DNA of 14,255 bases, from the NCBI GenBank assembly GCA_018825335.1, contig JAHJEW010000045.1, forward strand, positions 1 through 14,255, read 5' to 3'. The notes below the pieces were generated by a model. It was not told the origin of the DNA and did no database searches. It saw nothing but the letters and a program-made list of their open reading frames with translations. The stretch's first letter is position 1. The number at the start of each line of letters is the position of its first letter. The stretch is from Patescibacteria group bacterium. GTDB taxonomy: Bacteria; Patescibacteriota; Gracilibacteria; UBA1369. Positions 7,440 to 14,209 of this stretch are shown in pieces. The position numbers and the translations under genes are program-made.

Positions 7440-9052
7440 TAGTTATCGTATCCAAGAGTAAGTAGTCCGATATCGGCGAAGTCGGCCGCGCCGGAGTTGT
7501 CGAACAGTTTGACTATAACTTCAATAATATCGCCCGCGTTCAGAACTGTTCCACCCGTACAACCTGTTTCCAAGGTTGCCTTGGTAATGGTTCCGGTTGC
7601 CCAGGCTCCCGCATTTACGTTACCTGTGGATGAACCGCAGGTTGCACTGTCGGTGTCATTGTTAACCGTTATGTCAACCTTATTGTCCGCTACTACGGCT
7701 GTTCCGGTTCTGTAACCAAATGTGAAGTTGTTAACGGAAAGGAAGTCTGCAGGAAGCGGGAATCGGAATCGGACGTCAATGTCCTGAAGCGCCGCTTTGC
7801 GAGAGGTCCATTCGTAATAGTGCTCGGCGTTGGCGTTGTCGTAGAGCGCGTCCAGACGACCACGGTTGTTGGTTCCATCTTTGTAGATGACTGCATCGGG
7901 ATATTCCGGATAGAAGTTAAGGATTTCGTTGTTGGCCGCGTTAGAACCGCTTGATGCTCCTAATTCCTGAAGGGCTAATTCTACATTTGTTCCGGTGAAA
8001 TATGCGCCGGAATCTTCAATACCAACATTGGATGCGCCTTCACCGCTAGCTGTCGATGTTAAGGTATTAAGAGCATCAATTATTCCGTTTGTGCCATATG
8101 TGGCGGCAATACCTGTTGCCGTATTTGTCAGTTGAACCGCGCTTGATAGTTGCAGGTCGTCAAAAAACAGGTCATCGCCGGCTACTATATTAATGTCTCC
8201 CGCAGATGCGCCAAAGTTAAGGTCGCCCGCAGAGGTTGTGAAGTTGGAAGTTGCGCCCGCATCCAGAGAAATGCCCGCTGTTGTATCAAGTGTAAAACTT
8301 GCCGAGTTGAAATCTATCAGGCCCGTGCTTGTTACGTCGAATTCACCGGCTCCGAGTCCGAATAGTACGTCTCCACCTCCGGAAGCTATGCTGAAGTTTG
8401 TGCCTCCCGTTGTGAGTGTTTTATCCGCATCGTGCGAATAAATTGATTCAAAATCCTGAGGTCCGGCTGTTTCCCATGTGTTGAGCGCGGTACAAATTCT
8501 AAGTTCTCCAAGTGTTGTATTAAAGAACAGGTCGCTTGCAGAGCAGGTTCCCGGATCTGCGGCCCCGGAAGGGATACTTACTGTAGGAGCAGACCATACG
8601 GCTACACCTGCAACTCCCGTGGTTGTACAAACTTCAAGACGATTGGTTGTAGTATTGATAATGACTTCACCAAGCGTCTGACAGGCAGAGTTAGTATTTG
8701 GGGCAGAATCTTTGCGTAGCAGGTTTTGAGCTGCAGCGGAAAAATCCACGTTACCGTCAGATGAGAGTCCACCGGTGATATCCACCTTGTGGTCGAACTC
8801 AAATGTGTTGGTTGTGATATTCCAGTTGATTGTTCCGTTCTCGGTAAGGGTAGCGTCATTACCGAACTGAATGGAGGTGTTTTCGGCACCTGTTCCGTTG
8901 GCATCGATCAGAATCGCTTCCGAGTCAATGTCGTGGAAGGTGTCATCCTGGAAAAGGATGGCGGCGTTAGCCACGCTTCCGCCCAGGAACATCGTAAAGA
9001 GTGTCAGGGCGCTTATGGTGCGTAGTAACCATATTGTTTTTGTTTTTTTCAT
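7439..9052 (-). CDS. secreted tail-fibre-like structural protein, middle gene of the surface operon
   Basis: A 537-residue exported protein of unknown specific role. The signal peptide (1-30) ends VANA, then AILFQDDTFHDIDS. The shared strand module covers about 59-108 (IQFG, INW, FEFDHKVDITGG, VDFSAAA). Two Cys hairpins follow, C124-C142-W153 and C170-C187-W193, each with a G/S-E-x-NTT-type turn between the cysteines. Residues 200-330 are short alternating beta strands rich in G, S, T, D and A, as in phage fibre shafts. Around 346-364, ALQEL preceded by YFTGTNVE is a motif seen in tail-fibre proteins. The C-terminal domain (about 377-537) is clearly homologous to that of the 474-residue neighbour; both have PEY-x-DAVI, DGT-N-x-G-x-L, ALQDID or GLQDID, and FADIG. 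There is no membrane anchor or sortase motif. The start lacks a Shine-Dalgarno site but has an A-rich leader. It lies 83 bases after the preceding gene. Confidence 0.85.
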   Translation of the reverse strand: MKKTKTIWLLRTISALTLFTMFLGGSVANAAILFQDDTFHDIDSEAILIDANGTGAENTSIQFGNDATLTENGTINWNITTNTFEFDHKVDITGGLSSDGNVDFSAAAQNLLRKDSAPNTNSACQTLGEVIINTTTNRLEVCTTTGVAGVAVWSAPTVSIPSGAADPGTCSASDLFFNTTLGELRICTALNTWETAGPQDFESIYSHDADKTLTTGGTNFSIASGGGDVLFGLGAGEFDVTSTGLIDFNSASFTLDTTAGISLDAGATSNFTTSAGDLNFGASAGDINIVAGDDLFFDDLQLSSAVQLTNTATGIAATYGTNGIIDALNTLTSTASGEGASNVGIEDSGAYFTGTNVELALQELGASSGSNAANNEILNFYPEYPDAVIYKDGTNNRGRLDALYDNANAEHYYEWTSRKAALQDIDVRFRFPLPADFLSVNNFTFGYRTGTAVVADNKVDITVNNDTDSATCGSSTGNVNAGAWATGTITKATLETGCTGGTVLNAGDIIEVIVKLFDNSGAADFADIGLLTLGYDN

Positions 9053-9135
9053 TTTTGTTTGGGTTAGTATTTATATATATTTGTATATTGTATCATTATT
9101 TTGTCATTTATTCATGTGTTTGTGGGGTTAAGTTT

Positions 9136-10560
9136 TTAATTATATATATAATTTAGTGAGATCCTGCCAATGTCGGCGAATCCCGTGGATAGCGCGGAAA
9201 GTTTTATTTTTAATGTGATGGGCTGGCCGGCCGTAAATGTCGGGGCCCCTCCTAAAGTGATTCCACCGGTTGCAAAAGTGCCTGAAACAAGATTTGAGCC
9301 GCCGGTCAGAGCAACGGCCGTGCCCGCGGTGTCTTCCAGTGTTACGTCAATTTTATTATTAGCCGTGTTCGCATCCGCGGTTCTGTAGGTGATTTGCAGC
9401 GGCGTTGCCTGAAAAGATGAAAATCTTTCGGGTAGATTTACGCGGAGGACAAGGTCGATGTCCTGAAGCCCGGCCTGGCGGGTTGTCCAACGGTAGTAAT
9501 TTATATTCGCGTTGCCCGGGCTCCCATCCGTATCAACAAAAAAGGACTGCAGTTTGCCTTTATTTGATGTGCCGTCCGGAACTATAACGGCGTCTTCGTA
9601 TTCAGGTTCAATCACAAGGCTTTGCGCGTAGGAAGGAGCGGCGGTTGACGCCCATGTCCCCGGTGCGCCGGGAGCGGTACAGGAGTAGATTACGTTTTCA
9701 GTTGTGTCCAGTACAAGTTCGCTTACCGTGGTACATGCGGCTGCCGCTTCATCGGCCACTTCACGCATGTGGAATTCGCTGGCGGCGGCGAAATTGATTT
9801 TCCCTGATGCCTCAACCCCTCCAGTAATGTTGACGTTGTCGTTAATGTTGAAACGTGAATTGCCCAGATCGTATTCAATAACTTTTGCAAGAGTTGTGCC
9901 GAAAACTATCGGGATTGTTCCGGCGGCTACGCTGTCGTCGGAATCGATTGTGAAAGAGTCGACGTTCGTCCCGCCCGGAATGGTGGAGACCGGGAACAGA
10001 CTGGATCCGTCCAGCATGACAATGTTCCCCGGGCCGGTTCCGGTATCCGCGTTGTCGACCGTGTCGGCGTTGATTGTGTAGAAACTCGAATTCAATGGGT
10101 GACGATCAGTGAGGTCGGCGGTTGATCCTGTGGGGTCCAGGACTTCGTATGAAGTTTTTGGTGATGCGACCGGTTTTACGTCAACCTGCAGGTACAAGTG
10201 AGTGGCGAGTGTTACATTCGGCAGCGTTGTAATGGATCCGAGCTGGGCATGGAAAAGGCCGTTTGAATCCGGTGTGACTGTGTGCTCTTCGAACCAGCCG
10301 GTAAATCCTCCGGCAACGGGGTCGATGTCACCAGTAACAAGCAGATCCAAAGCGTCAAAGTCGGCATCGGTCCAGAGGCTGAATCGAACCGTTTGCGTTG
10401 CTGTTACAGCGTTGCCGGCTGAGTCGGTTAGGCGACCGCTGTATGACACTGTGTAAGGAGCCGTAGTGATGCCGGGCGGAGGAGCGGAAAGCGCGAGATT
10501 TGCGCTTGTAACTGCGAAAAGGATGGCGCCTATGATGATTTGGGCTATTTTGTTTTTCAT
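9136..10560 (-). CDS. secreted tail-fibre-like protein, first gene of the surface operon
   Basis: A 474-residue exported protein with a signal peptide (about 1-25, ending LALSA). Residues 35-165 form a domain beginning YSGRLTDSAGNAV, with FSLWTDAD, SNGLFHAQLGS and LYLQVDVKP. This pattern is common at the N-termini of bacterial fibre-like and surface proteins, often written as 'YQGRLTD...G.F.v.LG...YLev'. Residues 203-260 carry the strand module shared with the two downstream proteins (IVFGTTLAKVIEYD, SRFNINDNVNITGG, INFAAA). One Cys hairpin follows (C276-C294-W303). The C-terminal domain (312-474) is homologous to that of the 537-residue protein and ends in aromatic strand residues (LNYIYN). 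The ATG is about 17 bases from the transcription start predicted from the promoter at 10584-10611, and an A tract rather than a Shine-Dalgarno site precedes it. Its molecular role is inferred only as part of an extracellular fibre or adhesin. Confidence 0.85.
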   Translation of the reverse strand: MKNKIAQIIIGAILFAVTSANLALSAPPPGITTAPYTVSYSGRLTDSAGNAVTATQTVRFSLWTDADFDALDLLVTGDIDPVAGGFTGWFEEHTVTPDSNGLFHAQLGSITTLPNVTLATHLYLQVDVKPVASPKTSYEVLDPTGSTADLTDRHPLNSSFYTINADTVDNADTGTGPGNIVMLDGSSLFPVSTIPGGTNVDSFTIDSDDSVAAGTIPIVFGTTLAKVIEYDLGNSRFNINDNVNITGGVEASGKINFAAASEFHMREVADEAAAACTTVSELVLDTTENVIYSCTAPGAPGTWASTAAPSYAQSLVIEPEYEDAVIVPDGTSNKGKLQSFFVDTDGSPGNANINYYRWTTRQAGLQDIDLVLRVNLPERFSSFQATPLQITYRTADANTANNKIDVTLEDTAGTAVALTGGSNLVSGTFATGGITLGGAPTFTAGQPITLKIKLSALSTGFADIGRISLNYIYN

Positions 10561-10583
10561 TTTTTTTTCACTGTTTTCTCATA

Positions 10584-10611
10584 ATTTTAACATATATTGA
10601 CAATTTGTAAA
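10584..10611 (-). promoter_or_regulatory. sigma-70-type promoter for the surface-protein operon
   Basis: On the - strand the -35 element TTTACA (10606-10611) and the -10 element TAAAAT (10584-10589) are separated by 16 bases. A TG dinucleotide one base before the -10 makes an extended -10. Each hexamer matches consensus at 5 of 6 positions. Transcription would start near 10577, leaving a leader of about 17 bases before the first secreted protein. Prediction by eye only. Confidence 0.6.
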
Positions 10612-10677
10612 AGGGTATTTGTGGTATTTTTATCTTCGGGCGGCACTTTAAATCAGCTGCATTTTTGGCGCATTTCC

Positions 10678-10706
10678 TTGACTGCAAGGGCTTTCCGCCT
10701 TATTAT
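10678..10706 (+). promoter_or_regulatory. sigma-70-type promoter for infC-rpmI-rplT
   Basis: TTGACT (10678-10683) and TATTAT (10701-10706) are separated by exactly 17 bases, a near-consensus pair. Transcription would start near 10713, giving a leader of only about 27 bases before the infC start. That leaves no room for the long L20-binding leader known from Bacillus. The divergent surface-operon promoter lies about 70 bases away. Confidence 0.65.
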
Positions 10707-10739
10707 TTTTTTGCTGTCCATAGATTTTAATTATTTTAT

Positions 10740-11249
10740 ATAAGTAAGAAGCTTCGCATCAATCATCAGATCCGTGTTCCCGAGGTTCGTCTTATTGATG
10801 AGAATGATGAGCAACTGGGAGTACGGTCGACGGAGGAGGCACTTGCACTGGCCAAAGAGGTCGGACTGGATCTTGTGGAGGTTGCCCCAAAGGCCAATCC
10901 TCCCGTTTGTAAAATTCTTGATTTCGGCAAATATTTGTATCGGCAAAATAAGCTGGAAACGAAACATAAGAAACAGCAGAAACAGGGGGAAATGAAGGGG
11001 ATACGACTTAGTTTCCGTATCGACAAACATGATCTGGAAACAAAAATCAAGCAGGCGCGCAAGTTTCTGGAGCAACGTAGTATTGTAAAAGTCGCGCTTC
11101 TTTTTAGGGGAAGAGAAGCCTCGCACAGTGACATTGCAAAAGAAAAGCTTGATTTTTTCTTTGATTCGCTTAAAGATATAGCGCAACTTGATCAGGTTCC
11201 AAAAAAACAGGGCAGTGCCATGTTTATGATTCTTACTCCACTAAAGTAG
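10740..11249 (+). CDS. infC: translation initiation factor IF-3, apparent ATA start
   Basis: IF-3 binds the 30S subunit, keeps it apart from the 50S and rejects wrong start codons. The frame is open from a TAA at 10728-10730 and encodes SKKLRINHQIRVPEVRLID, the canonical start of the N-terminal domain. It continues through LVEVAPKANPPVCKILDFGK (linker region) into the C-terminal domain (IRLSFRIDKHDLETKIKQA, FRGREASH). No ATG, GTG or TTG precedes this conserved block in frame. The codon just before SKKLRIN is ATA (10740-10742), giving 169 residues against 180 in E. coli. The first conventional start, GTG at 10875, would delete about 45 conserved residues. The E. coli gene starts with ATT and is autoregulated through IF-3's discrimination against it, so a similar loop is likely here. 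It is first in an operon with rpmI (5 bases downstream) and rplT. Confidence 0.92.
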   Translation: MSKKLRINHQIRVPEVRLIDENDEQLGVRSTEEALALAKEVGLDLVEVAPKANPPVCKILDFGKYLYRQNKLETKHKKQQKQGEMKGIRLSFRIDKHDLETKIKQARKFLEQRSIVKVALLFRGREASHSDIAKEKLDFFFDSLKDIAQLDQVPKKQGSAMFMILTPLK

Positions 11250-11254
11250 CCACC

Positions 11255-11452
11255 ATGAAACTGAGAACCCGCAGTTCGGCCAAAAAAAGAGTGAAGTTTA
11301 CCGGAAGCGGAAAAATCCGTCTTCAGAAGTCGTCCAAAAGTCATCTTTTGATTAATAAATCCAAAAGGCAGAAGAAGCTTATGCCCGGGGGAAAGGAAAC
11401 TTCCCGCGGTAATGAGGTGAACATCAGACTGATGATGCCTTACGGGAAATAA
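11255..11452 (+). CDS. rpmI: 50S ribosomal protein L35
   Basis: A 65-residue, strongly basic protein matching L35: KLRTRSSAKKRVKFTGSGKI at the start, then the basic centre with HLLINKSKRQKK. Normal family length is about 65. It lies between infC and rplT, the standard order. Starts at ATG 11255, 5 bases after the infC stop, so translation is probably coupled; no Shine-Dalgarno site is visible. Confidence 0.96.
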   Translation: MKLRTRSSAKKRVKFTGSGKIRLQKSSKSHLLINKSKRQKKLMPGGKETSRGNEVNIRLMMPYGK

Positions 11453-11467
11453 ATAATTTTTTTTACC

Positions 11468-11824
11468 ATGACACGCGTTAAAGGAGGGACGGTAACACGT
11501 CGAAGACATAAGAAAGTTCTGGCATCCACAAAGGGTTTTAAGGGGCTACGCAGTAAACTGTACCGATGGGCCGAGAGTGCGCATGCCAAGGCCGGACAAA
11601 ATTCATACATCGGACGCAAGCAGCGCAAGAGAGATATGCGCAGACTATGGATTACGCGCATTAACGCGGGCTGCCGCGATCAGGGCGTCAATTACAGCCG
11701 TTTAACTTACGGCCTTTTGAAGGCGAAAGTTATTGTGGACCGCAAGCATCTTTCCGATCTTGCAATCAATAATCCCGAGATTTTCAGGAAGGTTGTTGAT
11801 ATGGCAAAAGCGGAGCTGAAATAG
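11468..11824 (+). CDS. rplT: 50S ribosomal protein L20
   Basis: A 118-residue, basic protein of normal L20 length. It binds 23S rRNA early in 50S assembly. Family motifs include TRVKGGTVTRRRHKKVL, AKGF-like STKGFKG, the RRLWITRINA helix, and GVNYSRLTYGLLKA. In many bacteria L20 represses this operon. It is the last gene of the infC operon; its TAG stop is only 2 bases from the stop of the convergent acylphosphatase gene, so there is no room for a separate terminator. Confidence 0.97.
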   Translation: MTRVKGGTVTRRRHKKVLASTKGFKGLRSKLYRWAESAHAKAGQNSYIGRKQRKRDMRRLWITRINAGCRDQGVNYSRLTYGLLKAKVIVDRKHLSDLAINNPEIFRKVVDMAKAELK

Positions 11825-11826
11825 TT

Positions 11827-12099
11827 TCAGTACAGGATTTCGAATGATGGATACTGCCTGCCGGGGGAGTCGGTTTGGATTATTTCCACTTTGTCTATGC
11901 TCGCGCCCGGGGGGCCGCTGCGGCACCACTGCGCAAAGTCGTTTATTGCTTTGAGCGGTCCCTGTACGCAAATCCGCACCGAGCCGTCGGGTTCATTTTT
12001 AATCCAACCGGCTAGACCGAGCTTTTGGGCTTGACGCTTTCCGTGGGATCGGAAGAAAACGCCCTGGACGCGACCTTTAACTGTTATTTCCGCCTGCAT
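11827..12099 (-). CDS. acyP: acylphosphatase
   Basis: A 90-residue cytosolic enzyme that hydrolyses acyl phosphates. The phosphate-binding loop GRVQGVFFR supplies the catalytic arginine R17, and GWIKNEPDGSV supplies the catalytic asparagine N35. The 18-residue spacing equals that of R23 and N41 in human acylphosphatase. The final strand ends in FEILY, typical of the family. Full length for the family. The ATG begins 2 bases after the cyclophilin stop, so the two genes are one - strand operon. Confidence 0.95.
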   Translation of the reverse strand: MQAEITVKGRVQGVFFRSHGKRQAQKLGLAGWIKNEPDGSVRICVQGPLKAINDFAQWCRSGPPGASIDKVEIIQTDSPGRQYPSFEILY

Positions 12100-12101
12100 T
12101 G

Positions 12102-12773
12102 TTAAGGCTTATACGGTTCGACTGTGACTTTGGTCATGTTGATCAGCTGGCTGGGTTTTTCCGTTCCTGGGACCTGAAGGTCCTGGATTTTTTCAGCGAT
12201 GTCCATGCCTTCGTATACCTGGCCGAATATGGTGTATCCACCGTCAAGAAATGGGGTTCCGCTTTTGGAAGTAACAATGAAAAACTGGCTTCCGTTGGTG
12301 TTTTTCCCGTGATTGGCCATGGAGACTGTGCCGTAAAGGTGCTTTAAGTCTTTTGCGATTTCGTCCGGGAGTTCGGTGCCGGGGCCATTATAGCTGTATC
12401 CGCCGGTTCCGTTGTGATTGGTGAAATCGCCTGTCTGGATCATGAAGTTTTTTACAACCCGATGGAAAGGCGTGCCGTTGTATTTTCCGGAATTGGCCAG
12501 TTCTTCAAAGTTTTTTGTCATTTCCGGTACTCTCTGTGTGAACAGTTTAAATTTTATAGTCCCAAAATCGGTTTCTATTACGCCTATTTTGTCGCCTTCT
12601 TCCGGCATTGCCATTTGCGGTTTTTCTTTTTGCATTGTAAGGATTTTAGGAGTTACCGATGATTGATCGTTCGTGGTTGTATCCTGATTTGTTGTGTCCG
12701 ATGCGGCGCATCCGGCCAGGAGTGTTATTGCCGCGATCGTAATAAAAAGGGGGCGGGAAATGAGAGTCTTCAT
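12102..12773 (-). CDS. lipoprotein peptidyl-prolyl cis-trans isomerase, cyclophilin type
   Basis: A 223-residue secreted lipoprotein that should assist folding of exported proteins at the outer face of the membrane. The signal peptide ends in the lipobox LAGC with C22 as the lipidation site, followed by a Thr/Asn/Ser-rich linker to about residue 60. The cyclophilin domain (62-222) has FHRVVKNFMIQTGD with catalytic R105, F110 and Q113, then SMANHGKNTNGSQFFI (151-166) and LDGGYTIFGQV (176-186). Y180 occupies the position of the human tryptophan that contacts cyclosporin, as in many bacterial forms. It is first in an operon with acyP. Clients could include the beta-rich secreted proteins encoded nearby, but that is only inference. 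Confidence 0.94.
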   Translation of the reverse strand: MKTLISRPLFITIAAITLLAGCAASDTTNQDTTTNDQSSVTPKILTMQKEKPQMAMPEEGDKIGVIETDFGTIKFKLFTQRVPEMTKNFEELANSGKYNGTPFHRVVKNFMIQTGDFTNHNGTGGYSYNGPGTELPDEIAKDLKHLYGTVSMANHGKNTNGSQFFIVTSKSGTPFLDGGYTIFGQVYEGMDIAEKIQDLQVPGTEKPSQLINMTKVTVEPYKP

Positions 12774-12790
12774 ATGATACGGTTAAGGGA

Positions 12791-12849
12791 TACGCTCGCC
12801 CCTGCGGGGCTCGCGGCGCACTCCGCCTTTTGGACTGCGTGCGTGCGTG
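12791..12849. repeat. GC-rich structured intergenic element, two hairpins plus a short tandem repeat
   Basis: Between the divergent cyclophilin and murF genes. Hairpin 1 is GCCCC-TGC-GGGGC (12798-12810). Hairpin 2 pairs 12816-12824 with 12832-12840 over a 7-base loop, with one C-C mismatch and one terminal G-T wobble. A TGCG-type tetranucleotide is then repeated about three times (12836-12849). It may be the 5' leader of the cyclophilin transcript or a copy of a dispersed genomic repeat; neither can be decided from one copy. Confidence 0.45.
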
Positions 12850-12901
12850 TTGCTTTTTCCCGTGTATTTTGTTACTTTTTTGGCTCTGATACAAGACTTA
12901 T

Positions 12902-14209
12902 ATGAAAAAAACCGTTAAAAACATAGTGCTTGGATTTTTAACGGCGCTGGCGCGCCTGAAGTTAAGACGTCTTCGACTTTTTGTCGTTGGAGTGACGGGC
13001 TCGATCGGCAAGACAAGTACAAAAGATGCCCTGTATACCATTTTAAAACAGCGGTACCGGGTTTACAGGAGCAAGAAGAGCTTTAATACGGAATTTGGCA
13101 TGCCTCTGGCGATTCTGGAGCAGGACTCGGGATTTTCTTCTCCTTTGAAGTGGATGAGAGTGCTTTTGGGGGCCCTGTGGAATGCTTTTGTGGGCGGGCG
13201 CCAGATGCAGATGCTGATTTTGGAGATGGGGGTGGATATGCCCGGCGATATGGACAGACTTTTAAAGCTGGTGCGCCCGCAGATAGGGGTAATCACGAAT
13301 ATTAAGCCCGTGCACCTGGCCGGGGGACAGTTTAAGGATCTGGATGATATTTTTCGTGAGAAGCGCAAGCTGGTTGACTCTCTGCCGGAAAAAGGGATAG
13401 CGATTTTGAATGCGGATGACGGGTATCTGCTCGCTCTGAAGGATGAGCTGAAGTGCAGGATGATCTGGTACGGGACTTCGGAAACTGCGGATCTTAGGGT
13501 GCTGGATCTTGCGCAGACGCCGCAGGGGATTGAGTTTGCCGTGAGTTATAAAGGGGAGGTTGTGACGGCGGCGGCGCCGGTTTTGGGGGCGTTTCAGATT
13601 TATGTGCTGCTGCCGGCGATTGCGGCCTCCTTGACTCAGGGTTTTACGCTGGAGGAGGCCGCCGCCGCCCTGAAAGATTATAGATTGCCGCCCGGGCGGA
13701 TGAATCCGATTCCGGGGATCAAGGAGTCTTTGATTATTGACAGTTCCTATAACGCGTCGCCGGAGGCGACAAAGCAGGCGCTTGATGTTCTTGCGGACAG
13801 CGTGAGGCTTGCGGGAGGCGGGGTTTTTGCGGGGGGCGCGGGGCGCCGGATTGCGGTGTTGGGGAATATGAACGAGCTTGGCGAGGGCAGTGAGCAGCGG
13901 CATCGCGAGGTGGGGCGCCACGCGCCGGGCAGGGCGGATGTTTTGTTGACGGTGGGCGCGGCGGCCCAATGGATTGCCGCGGAGGCCAGGGAGGCGGGCT
14001 TTTCTCCGGGAGCCATGGCTCATTTTGAGGACGCGCAGGCCGCCGCGGAGTTTCTAAAAATGTTTGTGGAAAAGCATGATACTATTCTTGTGAAGGGATC
14101 GCAAAATAAAGTCCGGCTGGAAAGACTTGTAAAGCAGCTTATGCAGGAGCCTGAAAGGGCAGGGGAGCTTTTGGTGAGACAGGGAAGCGAGTGGGAGAGA
14201 ATTGTTTGA
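12902..14209 (+). CDS. murF: MurF-type Mur ligase (UDP-MurNAc-tripeptide:D-Ala-D-Ala ligase family)
   Basis: An ATP-dependent peptidoglycan precursor ligase. The P-loop GVTGSIGKTST lies at 30-40, far earlier than in E. coli MurF, where it is near residue 107. The UDP-binding N-terminal domain is therefore missing and replaced by a short basic, hydrophobic stretch (MKKTVKNIVLGFLTALARL). The central ATPase domain has the magnesium glutamate in LEMG (E108), PVHLAGG (136-142), a lysine at the carbamylation position (K154 in FREKRKL) and LNADD (169-173). The C-terminal domain has PPGRMNPIPG (263-272), DSSYNASPEA (280-289) and VKGSQNKVRLE (397-407). Residues about 74-100 (SSPLKWMRVLLGALWNAFVGG) form an extra amphipathic, tryptophan-containing insert that could contact the membrane. 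Total length of 435 is near normal because of such inserts. Strict MurF specificity is inferred. The 3' half is visibly richer in GCG and GGC codons than the neighbours. No Shine-Dalgarno site is visible. Confidence 0.85.
   Translation: MKKTVKNIVLGFLTALARLKLRRLRLFVVGVTGSIGKTSTKDALYTILKQRYRVYRSKKSFNTEFGMPLAILEQDSGFSSPLKWMRVLLGALWNAFVGGRQMQMLILEMGVDMPGDMDRLLKLVRPQIGVITNIKPVHLAGGQFKDLDDIFREKRKLVDSLPEKGIAILNADDGYLLALKDELKCRMIWYGTSETADLRVLDLAQTPQGIEFAVSYKGEVVTAAAPVLGAFQIYVLLPAIAASLTQGFTLEEAAAALKDYRLPPGRMNPIPGIKESLIIDSSYNASPEATKQALDVLADSVRLAGGGVFAGGAGRRIAVLGNMNELGEGSEQRHREVGRHAPGRADVLLTVGAAAQWIAAEAREAGFSPGAMAHFEDAQAAAEFLKMFVEKHDTILVKGSQNKVRLERLVKQLMQEPERAGELLVRQGSEWERIV

Noticed and set aside
9053..9135. 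Internal promoter before the 537-residue protein
   Set aside because: The gap is AT-rich and hexamer-like words occur (ATGACA, TACAAT), but their spacing does not fit a sigma-70 promoter.
4701..10560. Prophage tail module
   Set aside because: All three proteins have secretion signals and the neighbours are ordinary chromosomal genes; no other phage gene is present in the window.
10731..11186. 151-residue open frame on the - strand opposite infC
   Set aside because: The + strand encodes an unmistakable IF-3; the antisense frame has no motif.
10875..11249. infC starting at GTG 10875
   Set aside because: It would delete about 45 conserved N-domain residues that are encoded in frame just upstream.
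11820..11830. Bidirectional terminator between rplT and acyP
   Set aside because: The stops are 2 bases apart and no stem followed by a T run is seen on either strand.
12869..12895. murF promoter (TTGTTA and TACAAG with 15-base spacing)
   Set aside because: The -10 matches only 4 of 6 positions and the spacing is short; it would make murF leaderless. Too weak to list.
12663..12905. 80-residue + strand open frame through the cyclophilin-murF intergenic region
   Set aside because: It runs antisense into the cyclophilin gene and through the hairpin element, with no protein-like conservation visible.
13262..14023. 253-residue open frame on the - strand opposite murF
   Set aside because: Its composition (Arg, Pro, His and Gln rich) is what the complement of a GC-rich gene gives; murF on the + strand has clear catalytic motifs.
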